A stretch of DNA of 64,000 bases from Limnephilus marmoratus (taxonomy: Eukaryota > Arthropoda > Insecta > Trichoptera > Limnephilidae), in assembly GCA_917880885.1 (NCBI GenBank), contig OU862923.1, positions 23,410,770 through 23,474,769 on the forward strand, read 5' to 3'. The notes under the pieces are model-generated. The model made no database searches. It had not been told where the DNA came from and worked only from the letters and a program-made list of their open reading frames with translations. A program made the position numbers and the translations under genes. The first letter of the stretch is position 1. Each line of letters begins with the position of its first letter. Below, in pieces: positions 54,545-64,000 of the stretch.

Positions 54545-55455
54545 TGCAAAGTTGTGCACGAAGCTAGATAATATGAAGGTATATGCTATTTGTATTATAT
54601 GTAAATGAACTTTTTGAACTTCCTATCATCGGAAAGATTATATCTTATGCGGATGATACAGTATTAACGATTGAAGAAAACTCTTGGAAAGAGGCCGAAA
54701 TATCAGCAAATAATGCAATAAATATCATTAAACAATGGTTTGATGAAAATTTACTCTCTTTAAATGTTGAAAAAACTCATTTTCTACCTCTGAGCCTAAC
54801 AAAGAATATTTCAAATATAAATGTAAATATTAAAGTTCACGACAGAAATTGCCTACTTAAAATCGCACCCTGTAACTCAAATTGTATACATATTAGTAGT
54901 AAAGAACAAATAAAATATCTCGGAATAATTATTGACAATAACATCAAATGGAAAAATCAAATAAACTCAACAGTAGACAGAATGAGGAAACAAATATATA
55001 TATATTTTTCAGACTTAGAAATACTATCTCATTAAGAATATTAAAAGAAATTTACTTTGCACTTGCCCATTCTGTACTACAATATGGAATCATATCTTGG
55101 GGGGGTGCATACAAATCATCCCTTCTCCCACTCGAAACAATACAAAAAATTCTTATAAAAATTATCCTAAAAAAACCGTATTACTACCCAACAATAAACG
55201 TATTCCAAGAATTCCCTGTTCCCCCACTTACAAAACTTTACGAAAAAATAGCACTACTTCATCTACATAACGATATCTTTAATAAAAATATTACCCCACT
55301 GAAAAATATTAGCATAAGGAATACTTCTATTGGTGGACTAACTGTACCTCCCGTAAGAAACACACAACGCACAGAATCACTATGTATATAAAGGAATAAA
55401 ATTATTTAATCAATTACCCGCTGATATACGAACAGAAAAAAATTACGACAAATAA
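54545..55455 (+). pseudogene. LINE RT fragment with one frameshift
   Basis: The frame at 54583-55035 reads LFVLYVNELF, then the catalytic motif SYADDTVLTI and IKYLGIIIDNNIKWKNQI. A one-step frame change near 55000 continues it to 55391 (ISLRILKEIYFALAHSVLQY, then QYGIISWGGAYKSSLLPLET), and another shift ends in YKGIKLFNQLPADIRTEK. It is a 5'-truncated CR1/jockey-group element. The usual VPQGSVLGP motif B just upstream is mutated. Confidence 0.75.
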
Positions 55456-55538
55456 AAAAACTAAATTAAATCTTATTTTGGTAGTACCACCATATAATTT
55501 AAATTTTTTCCTAGATATATTTTTGACTATTATTCCTA

Positions 55539-56016
55539 ATGTTTAAATCCAGAAGAAATTCATCAGGTATGTTTATATGGGGAAGCCCAACCTATCCAAG
55601 GTTCATGCACCATTTTGACTTACTTGAGGAAACTGATTATGTGAGTCTAGAAACTAGACGGAAAGCAAGTCTTGCTATTCTGTCTTTAAAAATTTGGAAT
55701 ACTTTCATCGATAGCCCATTTTTCTTGGGATGCTATGATTTATATATACCAGACTACTACAGCCGAAGTCGACATCACGACTTATTTAAAGTACCGAACG
55801 CAGAACAGACGTCTTGGCAAAGCATAGCATGACGAGGGGAGTGGTGCTGTTAAATGAAATTGCAAACCATTTGGATGTAAGTGACTGTTCTTTATATGCC
55901 TTAAAAATATTATTGAAGAGTCACTTGCCTAAATACTGACAGGGTAACTAAATTGAACTGTAATTGGAATTAATTCAGTTGTACAATAATAATAAAAAAA
56001 AAATAAAAAAATAAAA
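55539..56016 (+). pseudogene. Second LINE 3' fragment with A-rich tail
   Basis: The frame at 55539-55832 reads RFMHHFDLLEETDYVSLETR and RKASLAILSLKIWNTFIDSP, and ends RSRHHDLFKVPNAEQTSW. This looks like the C-terminal region of a different jockey-type LINE than the one ending at 55455. The tail is AATAATAATAAAAAAAAA near 55985. Confidence 0.6.
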
Positions 56017-56058
56017 TTTGTCGGTTTAATAGGTAGATTTTGTACCTATACCTGCCCC

Positions 56059-56289
56059 CCTAGCATGGTCGATCGATATAGGTTTTATCAAAAATGTCGG
56101 TAACTTGAAATCGCTCCCGAGCACGACTGCAGGCCGCTAACGAAGAAATAACAGTTCACGTCAAATAAATTAGGAACCCTTAGTCGTTGTGAACTGTTGT
56201 TTGTTCGTTAGCGGCCTGCAGTCGTGCTCGGGAGCGATGACAAGCTACCGACATTTTCGATAAAATCTATATCGATCGACCATGTTAGG
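56059..56289. repeat. Palindromic foldback repeat, copy 1
   Basis: Arms of about 107 bp (56059-56165 and 56183-56289) are near-perfect reverse complements, sharing CATGGTCGATCGATATAG, CGCTCCCGAGCACGACTGCA and GGCCGCTAACGAA. The spacer is about 17 bp. Confidence 0.85.
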
Positions 56290-56295
56290 ACCGCT

Positions 56296-56530
56296 GGGGT
56301 CCTAGCATGGGCGATCGCTAAGGATTTATAGGATAACTTTTGGTAACTTCTCATCGTACACTATCATGATTGCAGATCGCTGACAAATAAGTAACAGTTC
56401 ACAATGACTGAGTGTTGTTTGTACGTTAGCATTCTGCAGTTGTCCTAGAGAACGATGAGAAGTTTAGGACCCCTGGGTACCTATTATGGACTATCGATAA
56501 AACACTATATCAATCCTATATTGATCAAAT
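56296..56530. repeat. Palindromic foldback repeat, diverged copy 2
   Basis: Directly follows copy 1 and has the same plan, starting GGTCCTAGCATGGGCGATCG. Its arms share TTCTCATCGT and CAGTTCACAATGAC-like blocks but match each other less well than the arms of copy 1. Confidence 0.6.
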
Positions 56531-57099
56531 CTGTCATCTATGGTCAGTTATCAATATTTGCGATCACGGTTAACAATTGTAAGAGACATTTCGTCCGACG
56601 ATTGATTATTAGCCCGGCCACATAGTATCAGATAAGTTTCTGTGAACTATCAATATACACATATTTTTTAAGTGAAACTTCTTTGGCCTCGTTAGTGATT
56701 TGAAATTCGGATGAAACGGAAATGCGTCACTGAAATTTATTATTTGGGTCCTTGGTTCTAATATAATGCGGTAAATTCGCGCGTCACTCAACAAGTCTCA
56801 GCGGTGAGAGAGAGACATCAAGCGAACGGAGGTTTGAATCCTACTAAATCAAAAAATAAAAATAAATATTTTTGTGGAATCAATATCCAATCCTTAAATC
56901 AATTTAAAATAAACAGGCAAAAGAAAAGAAAGCGACATCTAGCGTCTTTCTAGTTTCACTCCTATCGCGTGTGAATTACACACTCTGATTTTTAAAAATT
57001 ATGTCGTTCGTTATGCAAAAGTTACTGGCTTATTTAATGAACGTCTTGAACTAACAAACCTCTTAGAAATGAATGAAGTCATACACGCTATCTATAGAC
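56531..57099. other. Gene-free stretch
   Basis: No feature recognised apart from the coding relic that begins near its right edge. Confidence 0.35.
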
Positions 57100-57892
57100 T
57101 TAAATAATGCATCAAAGTCCCAATCTATTTATTCCATTCGATCTATACTTCTCATATTTTCGTAGTATCCTTGAATACGCATCTCAAGTGTGGAACCCAG
57201 GCTATGCAATACACAAAATTAGAATCGAAAGTGTTCAAAATAGATTCTTAAGGTACCTTAACTTCCGCTCTTTTCGATCTCACGTTAGTAATGAAGACTC
57301 TGCAAAGTTCTTCAATATGCAGACATTAACTTGCCGAAGAAATATAGCAGATTCGGTAATGTTATTTAAAATTGCACATAACCTAATTGATAGTCCTGAT
57401 CTTCTTCAACGTCTATCATTCCATGTTCCAAATTGCAACAGCAGACAGTCACTTACTTTTAATCTCCCTCTTTGCAAGACCAACTCCAAACAGAACTCAT
57501 TTATCTATAGATCCACACACTCATTTAACTTAGATTATTACCATATTGACATCTTTAACTCGACTTTACGAGTAAAACTTTACATAAAACGAAAACTCAG
57601 TAAGCAACATGACTCAAACTAGAAAGTTTAATCCCTATATATTCCCATCATTTGCCTCTTAATCCTAATTATATGTTCCTCCTCCCCTCCCCTTTCATAT
57701 ATTGTAAAAAAAATAATAATTTAATTTAAGAAAACACCCTCATAATGTCACACTTTATTAATCATTAACTATCTGGAAAGTTCATAATTGGCATAATTAA
57801 CTATCTTACTATTGTTTTATTTTGTAATATTAGATCTGCTGTCAACTTTCCCTAAAATAAATAAAATAAAATAAAATAAAAATAAAATCTTT
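57100..57892 (+). pseudogene. LINE 3' fragment, RT C-terminus
   Basis: The 171-codon frame at 57107-57622 reads YFRSILEYASQVWNPGYAIH, then ESVQNRFLRYLNFRSF and RRNIADSVMLFKIAHNLIDS. It matches the region after the catalytic domain in jockey/I-like LINEs, where the Y-A-S-x-V-W-N-P block is characteristic. A roughly 220-bp 3' UTR ends in AAATAAAATAAAATAAAATA near 57860. It is 5'-truncated. Confidence 0.75.
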
Positions 57893-58297
57893 ACGAAACT
57901 AAAACGGTTGAAACTTGAATATCTTTGGTTGAAACATTATAAAGACCTCACGAACTAAATATCTCCCATTTAGTGTCAGAAAGTATACGCGGACTGACAT
58001 TGTAATTGATTGGCGTTTGACGTTTCGGAAAGTGAATTCGTACACAGATCTGCTAGTGTTGCCAGCGTATATCGATTTCTTATTTATTCCCTGTCAATAT
58101 CGGTTCGGCTATTAATATTGCAACTACGCTAGGGATATCGAAGTTACGCCTATAGAGTCGATATTGTAAATTTATCGAATTCACCGTGCTAGAGCTCCTG
58201 GCGGTAATGGATATAAACACTTTAAATAAAACATTGGTTGCATATTTTGGATGACATATATTATCATCAACAAGACTTGTTACAAAATATTTGTTTC
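57893..58297. other. Gene-free spacer
   Basis: Nothing recognised. The 123-codon minus-strand frame at 58080-58451 overlaps the tRNA-like repeat and is not called. Confidence 0.4.
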
Positions 58298-58375
58298 CTT
58301 GAAGAAGAAGGTAACAATAATAATCTAAACGAATATATGAAAGAGAACAAGACACAGAAAGCAGAAAAAAGACAA

Positions 58376-58452
58376 TGGTCGCAACTGGGACTCGAACCCA
58401 TACCTCTCGTCTAACCGGGACGTGCGCGTTAACCAATTTCGCTATTGCCACC
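58376..58452 (-). tRNA. tRNA-like sequence (SINE head or pseudo-tRNA)
   Basis: On the minus strand it runs GGTGGCAATAGCGAAATTGG ... GGGTTCGAGTCCC ... TTGCGACC. A-box, B-box and most acceptor pairs are present. The anticodon loop would be CCGGTTA, with C instead of U at position 33, so it is unlikely to be a working tRNA. It is duplicated at 58819-58894. Confidence 0.45.
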
Positions 58453-58818
58453 TTCTGTCAAGCCGTCATAATAGTCAATCTCATATTTCAAATTTTAGAA
58501 TTAACAATATTATCTTCAACTAATTATTTTTCCAAATTATGGGCAACTACCCTTTTTATTGGAAACAATCATTCTAAGAATTGGTTTGTATCCTGGATAG
58601 CGTCTCGGATAAATGTATCCGAATTTATTTATTTGGAACTATTGACTTTTTGATAAAAGTCTAAATGAATATTCAATTTTTTATAAGAAAAACTGTCTTT
58701 TATAACTTTTGAAGGTTATTCCCATCAACGTAATATATCATTGAAGAAGAAGATAACAATAATAATCTAAACCAAAATATGAAAGAGAACGAGACACAGA
58801 AAGCAGAAAAAAGGACAA

Positions 58819-58894
58819 TGGTCGCAACTGGGACTCGAACCTAGACCTCTCGCTAACCGGGACGTGCGCGTTAACCAATTTCGCTATTTCCACC
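58819..58894 (-). tRNA. tRNA-like sequence, second copy
   Basis: Same as 58376-58452, but one base shorter in the anticodon stem and with a B-box GGTTCGAGTCCC preceded by CTA. Probably non-functional. Confidence 0.4.
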
Positions 58895-59140
58895 TTCTGT
58901 CAAGCCGTCATAATAGTCAATCTCATATTTCAAAATTTAGAATTAACAATATTATCTTCAACTAATTATTTTTCCATATTATGGGCAACTACCCTTTTTA
59001 TTGGAAACAATCATTCTAAGAATTGGTTTGTATATAATGTGGATAAATGTATCCGATTTTATTCATATATTTAGACTTTTAAATTTAATAAAAATTAAAT
59101 ATTTTTTGTCTAAATGAATATTCAAACTCTCTTTTTTTAT

Positions 59141-59774
59141 TTTTTTCCGCTCGCCAATTTTCGTTTTTTTAAAATATTATACTAAGACCGAAATCATGAC
59201 GTCATATTATAGCGTCCAGCAGAGAGGATGTATTTAAAAAGCGGTGACTAAAGCCAAAATCCTGAAAAAATCCCATTTAATATTCCCAAGCCTCTTTTGG
59301 GATTCGGGAATGTTTGCATTTAGACCCGACTTAGAAATATACGTATTTTTATCATCCTTCAAGCTATCAGATTAATCCCCCACGCACAGTTTTTGTACTC
59401 TGTATAATAAATACAGTTTTAATCCTATTTATTATTTCATTAAATATATATTTTTTAATAAGTAATACACAAGTGAAAATGTTTCTGGAGTCAAAATATT
59501 GTTTGCATCAAAAGTTTAATTCCATCACAAAAAAATACAAGCGTGCCGTTCACACACGGTAGAAGTGAAACCTTCAGAAAACTAAAGTAGACAAGAGTGG
59601 GGAAGCTACGAAGCACCGAACAAAGAGTAGACCGATTATATATTCTCTCATTCTCACGCAGGCTAAATCCTGTAGATCTGTGTGTTTGTCTCTTTAGTGC
59701 CGCTTTTTCGTTTCATCAAGTTTCAAATCTCAACGGTGTTAAATAAGTTTTCACTTCAAAAAACCTTTTTTTAC
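59141..59774. other. Gene-free stretch
   Basis: No recognised family or frame. Confidence 0.4.
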
Positions 59775-60018
59775 ACTACGAGCGGATAGTAGCACTTAAT
59801 AGGTGGAACATACTCTTGAGTATAGCCCTGGTGAAATGCCATCATTGAAAAGTTGCTAGAGTGACCTAATTAGCCAGGTACTTTCACAACTTCCTTCTAT
59901 CTATCTCGTTTCCCTCACCAATCTCTTCGGTTTCACAACTTACCCCAATTTGGGATGATAGACCCACATGCTCTGGGAGCAGTTGGGACTCTTGGGCGGT
60001 ATTCAAATACAAAAAAAA
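59775..60018 (+). repeat. SINE-A body fragment, headless
   Basis: Contains GTATAGCCCTGGTGAAATGC, TTAGCCAGGTACTTTCACAA and AACTTACCCCAATTTGGGAT, and ends TTGGGCGGTATTCAAATACA with an A run. This matches the SINE-A body without the tRNA head. Confidence 0.6.
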
Positions 60019-60120
60019 ATTAATCGAAGCTCAAACATACTAAACAATTATTATGAGTAATAATTATTAGCCTGAAATACTCATCTACATTGAAAAAATC
60101 TCCCGAGAAAAAAATACATG

Positions 60121-60180
60121 CCGTCGACGGGACTTGAACCCGTGTCCTTCTGATATCCGGTCAACTGCTCTTTACCCGCC
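60121..60180 (-). repeat. tRNA-like head, orphan
   Basis: On the minus strand GGCGGGTAAAGAGCAGTTGA ... ACGGGTTCAAGTCCCGT has a perfect T-arm and B-box, but no convincing anticodon arm. Probably a SINE head or tRNA relic. Confidence 0.4.
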
Positions 60181-61249
60181 AAATAATTCAATATTTACTA
60201 GTGTTTCATTCAACAATTACTGCGTATTACATTTTTCCACCTGCAAACAACCAACTTTATTTTTTACATGGGAAGAGCATTGTAAGTCCTAAATCTGCCA
60301 CTAGGTGGCGTCAAGACAAATAATTATTACCCTTTGAGCTACGTATAAAAATCTTGACGAAAACATTAGTTTATCAATTAAAAATAACTCAAACATAGTA
60401 ATTTATTTATCGTTTCGAGGGATAAAATCCTACAAAATGTTACTTTTTTACAAAACAATAAAACTTCAGGGGGTAGAAACAATCGTCTGCACACTTTGCG
60501 AGACTCTAAGTCTGATTGCTGATAATCTTCTTACACAGTATCACGTATCCACTCTCGTAAACTTGTAACTAAGCGCAGCTAAACCATTTCAGGCAACAAC
60601 GTATCAATTCTGAGCTCTAACTGTAAATCAAGAACGTGGTACAAATACGATGTATTTTAAACAGTTATTTTAAATCCATCGTGATTATTTTTGTTTATTA
60701 TGGCGTGTTGTGTTGCCCCCCGAACGTTTCAGCGTCCATTATCAGGGAGACGAGTCAATTGCCGTGAAGTGTTTGTTTAAGTTTGTAAAAGTGATACCGT
60801 GTTGCGCACGTTAATCCTTTTAGTTCGGTATTTAAGTGAAATATTTATTAATTCAATTATGGTGGTTTTCGGCGTTTAGTAATGGTGTAGCCGGTTTTTG
60901 TGATTTTCCCAGCACCTCGGGAAGAAATCCAAGGAATTAGCCGGTTACACTGCTAATACTACAAACTTTCAAAGAAATACAGCTAAATAATTTACAATTC
61001 AATATATCTACAAGATAATATCAGAATAATATTAAAATCCCAAAATTTAATATCAAGCACATTCAAAATAACTATCTCTATCTAGATACAACTTATTTCA
61101 AGAACCACCCATTAAATCTAAAAATTATCGAAAATAATCATGAATTCCGGCTTAAATTGAAATTTTTTTCGTTCATGTGTATAATTATTTTTGTTATTTG
61201 TTTTTGGGGTGTCATGCCGTATTGCGCTACCTCCTCCTTCGTTTCAGAC
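60181..61249. other. Gene-free stretch
   Basis: No supported gene. CCCCCCGAACGTTTCAGCGT near 60717 is a GC-rich island without a match. Confidence 0.4.
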
Positions 61250-61254
61250 AGCAT

Positions 61255-61850
61255 TGCAGTGTCCATCATCAGCCTAGCGATTCCGTATTTTTTATGGGAT
61301 CGTTATTGGATAATGGACGTTATTTGTGTGATTTTTACATATATACTGTCACATATTTTATTTTGTCATACAATCGCCTCATCATAATATGTATTATTTT
61401 TTTATTCTATTGACGTTTCCTCTTTTATATTAATACACTTTTATTTCAGCTATATCCAGTGGCGGAGATGAGACGTGATCCTGTGAAATAAATAACTACA
61501 ACATGTACGCACTCGTGTACTGTCTGTTAACAATATATGCCCGGACATTGGAGGTCTAGAGTCATTTTAATAAAAAAATAGCTTCTTTGTAAACAAAAAT
61601 TAGAGTCCTGACGTGTACGGTGAAGGAGGAAACCACCTGTTTCCTTAGAACGCCGTGAGAAACAGGTGGGCAACTTTCAGTGTCACATATTTTGGTTTTG
61701 ATCGATTTAAACATGAATTCCTGCAAGTATGCATGATTATTAATTCATTTAATGTACGTTGTACATAGAAAAAGCAAATAACAGCCATAAAAATCACACA
61801 AATCTGACAGGAAATAACGTCCGTTATACAAAAAATACGTCACGTTTGCC
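61255..61850. repeat. Segment with inverted-repeat ends
   Basis: GATAATGGACGTTATTTGTG near 61309 is mirrored by the inverse of ACAAATCTGACAGGAAATAA-CGTCCG near 61800-61822. CCGTATTTTTTATGG also has a mirrored partner. It contains a perfect 11-bp stem CCACCTGTTTC/GAAACAGGTGG at 61633-61669. Probably a decayed TIR element. Confidence 0.4.
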
Positions 61851-62005
61851 ACAACGGATGGGGCATAACGGGATACAACGACGAATGGGGCGTAATGGGA
61901 TACCAGGATGGGGTTACATTTGCCACGACGAAGGGGGCGTGATGGGATAGGAAAAATATCTTTGTGAATGGGATGGGGCAAGATAGGATGGGGTGGTATG
62001 GGTTT
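61850..62005 (+). repeat. Degenerate G-rich tandem repeat
   Basis: Four to six imperfect units of about 27-30 bp built on ACGAATGGGGCGTAATGGGA. Confidence 0.6.
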
Positions 62006-63027
62006 CTCTGGGTCTCCAACCACCCCCTTGAAAGTCTGAAATGCCCCTCAATTTTCTCTTGGTCTTTTACCGCCCTGAAGGTCTAAAACGCCCCCAAGAG
62101 GGCGTTATCATCCACGTTGAGAACCTATGATCTGCAGGATTTGGTCTGCGAAAGAATGAGATAGAATAATCGGTCTCCTCTTTATGCGGTGCTTCTTAGT
62201 CTCCCCACAGTCGCCCACTTTAGTTTTCTGAAGGTTTCACTCTATTGCATGTTGCATGTGAGTTGCACAATCTGTTTTTTTTTAAACATATATATTTTTT
62301 TAAATACACTTGACATTAAATAAACCAATAAAATATTCATGTAATCAAATTTTCAGTCCAAAACAATTTTTTTTATTCAATATTTTTTTTTTAAATATAT
62401 TCATTATTTTCTTCTTCCAATCACAAATTTAACCCTAATAACTTAATAGTATATTATTTTAAAAGCAACATTAGTAGAAATCACATAGTCCGCGGGTTAA
62501 AGAGTAAATCGCCCCGCTGAATGCTGAATCCCAATAGGGCAGACCTTTCATCAAGAATTCATGTTTTATACATCGGGCGGGTGGGCAGTGGGCAGTGCGC
62601 AGACCGGGCGGTGCCACCCTCCCCTATATTGTATCGATGAGCGGGGTGGCCCGGCATACATATTGAACAGTCCGGTATATCGGGGTATCATTGTCGGGGA
62701 GGTCTTATCAGGAATATTAATGGTTTGGCTATATCGTAGAAAATCGAAGGTAATCTCCAAATATAATACAATAAAGATAGATAAAGACCATTTGGGTATT
62801 TGGTAAGAGAACATCGAATACCATAGAAAGGAGCGTTTCTTGAAATGTGTTTAGCCGTGAACAGGTCCAAAAAACACTCCTCATTTTCATCAGACTCAAC
62901 ACTGCAGATGCTGTAGTTTCTATGACTGAAGCAATTGAAACTTTGATTCCATTAAAAGAAGCAAGTAAAAATTGCCTAGGTTTATACAATAACACCTTCA
63001 ATAGTTACCCTCAGTTTCGCCCAGAAG
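62006..63027. other. Stretch without a supported gene
   Basis: 62470-62720 is GC-rich (GGGCGGGTGGGCAGTGGGCA) with short frames on both strands and no motif. The 94-codon frame at 62847-63131 runs into a MITE and is not called. Confidence 0.4.
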
Positions 63028-63239
63028 AGAGATTCTATATCTTATGTGGAAACGGAATCGATTCCATACGTAACCGCCTGTCACATTTGTGTGATTGTCT
63101 ATGGCTTGCAATTGCTTTTTCTATAAGCTGATGTGTAAGTTGCAGGGGTGTCAATGGTTATGTTCTAAAATACCCGCAATAAATGTTCAAATTCCACAAA
63201 TTTTGGAGAACAAAATAACAAAGTCAACGCAAATTTGTC

Positions 63240-63520
63240 AACGCAAATCAAAGCATTGAATTTTTTTGGTTTAAGCCTAAATGACTTTCGGCGGTCGATA
63301 CGCAATGTGTAATTATAAAGACTTTTAAATCCATCTTCAAGCTACTTGTAGTCATCTTCTATATGTACTTTTATGATACATGCAAATTGTCAATGCACTT
63401 CATTTATGTACTCTCCTTTCATTGTCATCTCCTTTTTTAATTCGTGTTACTGTTATTTTGTTAATGGTCTAATTGTCCGTAAATAAATAAAAAAAAACAA
63501 AATAAAATAAAAAAAAACTG
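63240..63520 (+). mobile_element. LINE-like 3' tail inside MITE M
   Basis: A segment absent from copy 1 that ends TAATTGTCCGTAAATAAATA followed by A-rich sequence. No coding part. The family is unclear. Confidence 0.35.
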
Positions 63521-63558
63521 GTAAGCCGTTAGCGCTGTCGCCGACTTCGCAAAGGTCA

Positions 63559-63627
63559 AATCCATGATATACGTGATAATCCATGATATACGTGATAATC
63601 CATGATATACGTGATAATCCATGATAT
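63559..63627 (+). repeat. 19-bp minisatellite, about 3.6 copies
   Basis: AATCCATGATATACGTGAT repeats head to tail. MITE M copy 1 has a single related unit at the equivalent place (AATCCAAGATATAC). Confidence 0.9.
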
Positions 63628-63867
63628 ACTTTAAACGTACATTAAATGAATAAATATTCATGTATACTTACGCATTTCGTGTTTTAAACCAGTTGAAGTC
63701 GGCGACAGCGCTGACAGCTGATACATCAACCCGTAGGAAAAGCAATTGCAAGCCATAGACAATCACACAAATCTGACAGATTTGTGTGATTGTTGATTAT
63801 GTATGGAATCGATTCTGTATCCACAAAAGATGCGGGATCGCATGGCTGGTGACAGAATGGAAAATTT

Positions 63868-64000
63868 TTGCTTGAACTAGCTTTGGCCGTGCTTGTTGAC
63901 CAGATTTGAATATCCTAATACAGATTTCCGCACTGGCGTCCCAAGTCCCAACTGCTTAAAACATTGGAACTAAGGTATCTCCAAGTTTTGAGTAATGTTG
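63868..64000 (+). repeat. SINE-A body fragment at window edge
   Basis: GCTTGAACTAGCTTTGGCCG and TGTTGACCAGATTTGAATA resemble the SINE-A body. Strongly diverged and cut by the window end. Confidence 0.4.

Larger units (their letters stand above)
58298..59140. repeat. Tandem duplication of ~400 bp carrying tRNA-like sequence
   Basis: Units at 58298-58680 and 58738-59140 begin GAAGAAGAAG(G/A)TAACAATA, share GAGACACAGAAAGCAGAAAA-type wording, and end TCTAAATGAATATTCAA. Each contains one minus-strand tRNA-like segment. Confidence 0.8.
63028..63841. mobile_element. MITE M copy 2, expanded
   Basis: The ends match copy 1 (GGAAACGGAATCGATTCC near 63047; inverse near 63806-63824), as do internal phrases such as TGTGTGATTGTCTATGGCTT. 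It is longer than copy 1 because of a LINE tail ending at about 63518 and a minisatellite at 63559-63627. Near its right end is a palindrome AATCACACAAATCTG-a-CAGATTTGTGTGATT. Confidence 0.6.

Noticed and set aside
63559..63627. Regular short repeats suggestive of a CRISPR array
   Set aside because: The 19-bp units are contiguous with no unique spacers and lie in a eukaryotic MITE.

Overview
The window looks like a piece of an insect genome, probably a moth or other lepidopteran (inference). It is AT-rich eukaryotic DNA with no operons, and almost everything recognisable is transposable-element sequence. The lepidopteran lean rests on recalled family features: a mariner of the type common in moths, an RTE-like LINE tail containing GAATTGAGAACCTCCTCC, Helitrons with TC...CTAG ends, and TTAA-flanked elements. 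No complete host gene was found. Two short coding-like segments (about 24.5 kb and 28.3 kb, near splice-site-like signals) are the only hints of host exons.

Layout. 1-15 kb: two copies of a TTAA-flanked MITE (P1), tRNA-derived SINEs (SINE-A) interrupted by other elements, a near-identical inverted repeat around a GC-rich loop (5.15-5.60 kb), a transposase relic and long gene-free stretches. 15.2-23.3 kb: an old repeat (D) interrupted by a 161-bp Harbinger-like MITE and by a gypsy-type LTR retrotransposon (15473-22708). The retrotransposon has an intact protease/RT/RNase H/integrase frame, nearly identical LTRs, almost no gag, and a 1.7-kb 3' noncoding region full of small hairpins. 24.6-27 kb: a 2.3-kb long inverted repeat containing Helitron ends and a 300-bp tandem duplication. 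27-33 kb: MITEs, a possible LTR with a TATA/initiator promoter on the minus strand, a decayed long-TIR mariner, and a truncated Penelope-like element with a GIY-YIG endonuclease frame and a hammerhead-ribozyme motif. 33-42 kb: nested SINE-A, SINE-B and Helitron copies, plus two copies of a second TTAA MITE (P2), one of which has its empty site elsewhere in the window. 42.7-47 kb: an internally deleted mariner, a Helitron and a 5'-truncated LINE with an intact 618-codon RT frame. 47-58 kb: a hAT-like element with a perfect 8-bp target duplication, degraded LINEs, foldback elements, a third P1 copy and an inverted pair of hammerhead-like motifs. 58-64 kb: a tandem duplication carrying tRNA-like sequences, SINE-A fragments, and a MITE carrying a minisatellite and a LINE tail.

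The parts do not form a pathway. What the window records is a stratified history of insertions: SINE-B into SINE-A, SINE-B into a Helitron, a Helitron into SINE-A, a LINE tail into SINE-A, gypsy and a MITE into repeat D, and P2 into repeat D. Boundaries given for repeats come from comparing copies within this window by eye and are approximate unless a target-site duplication is stated.
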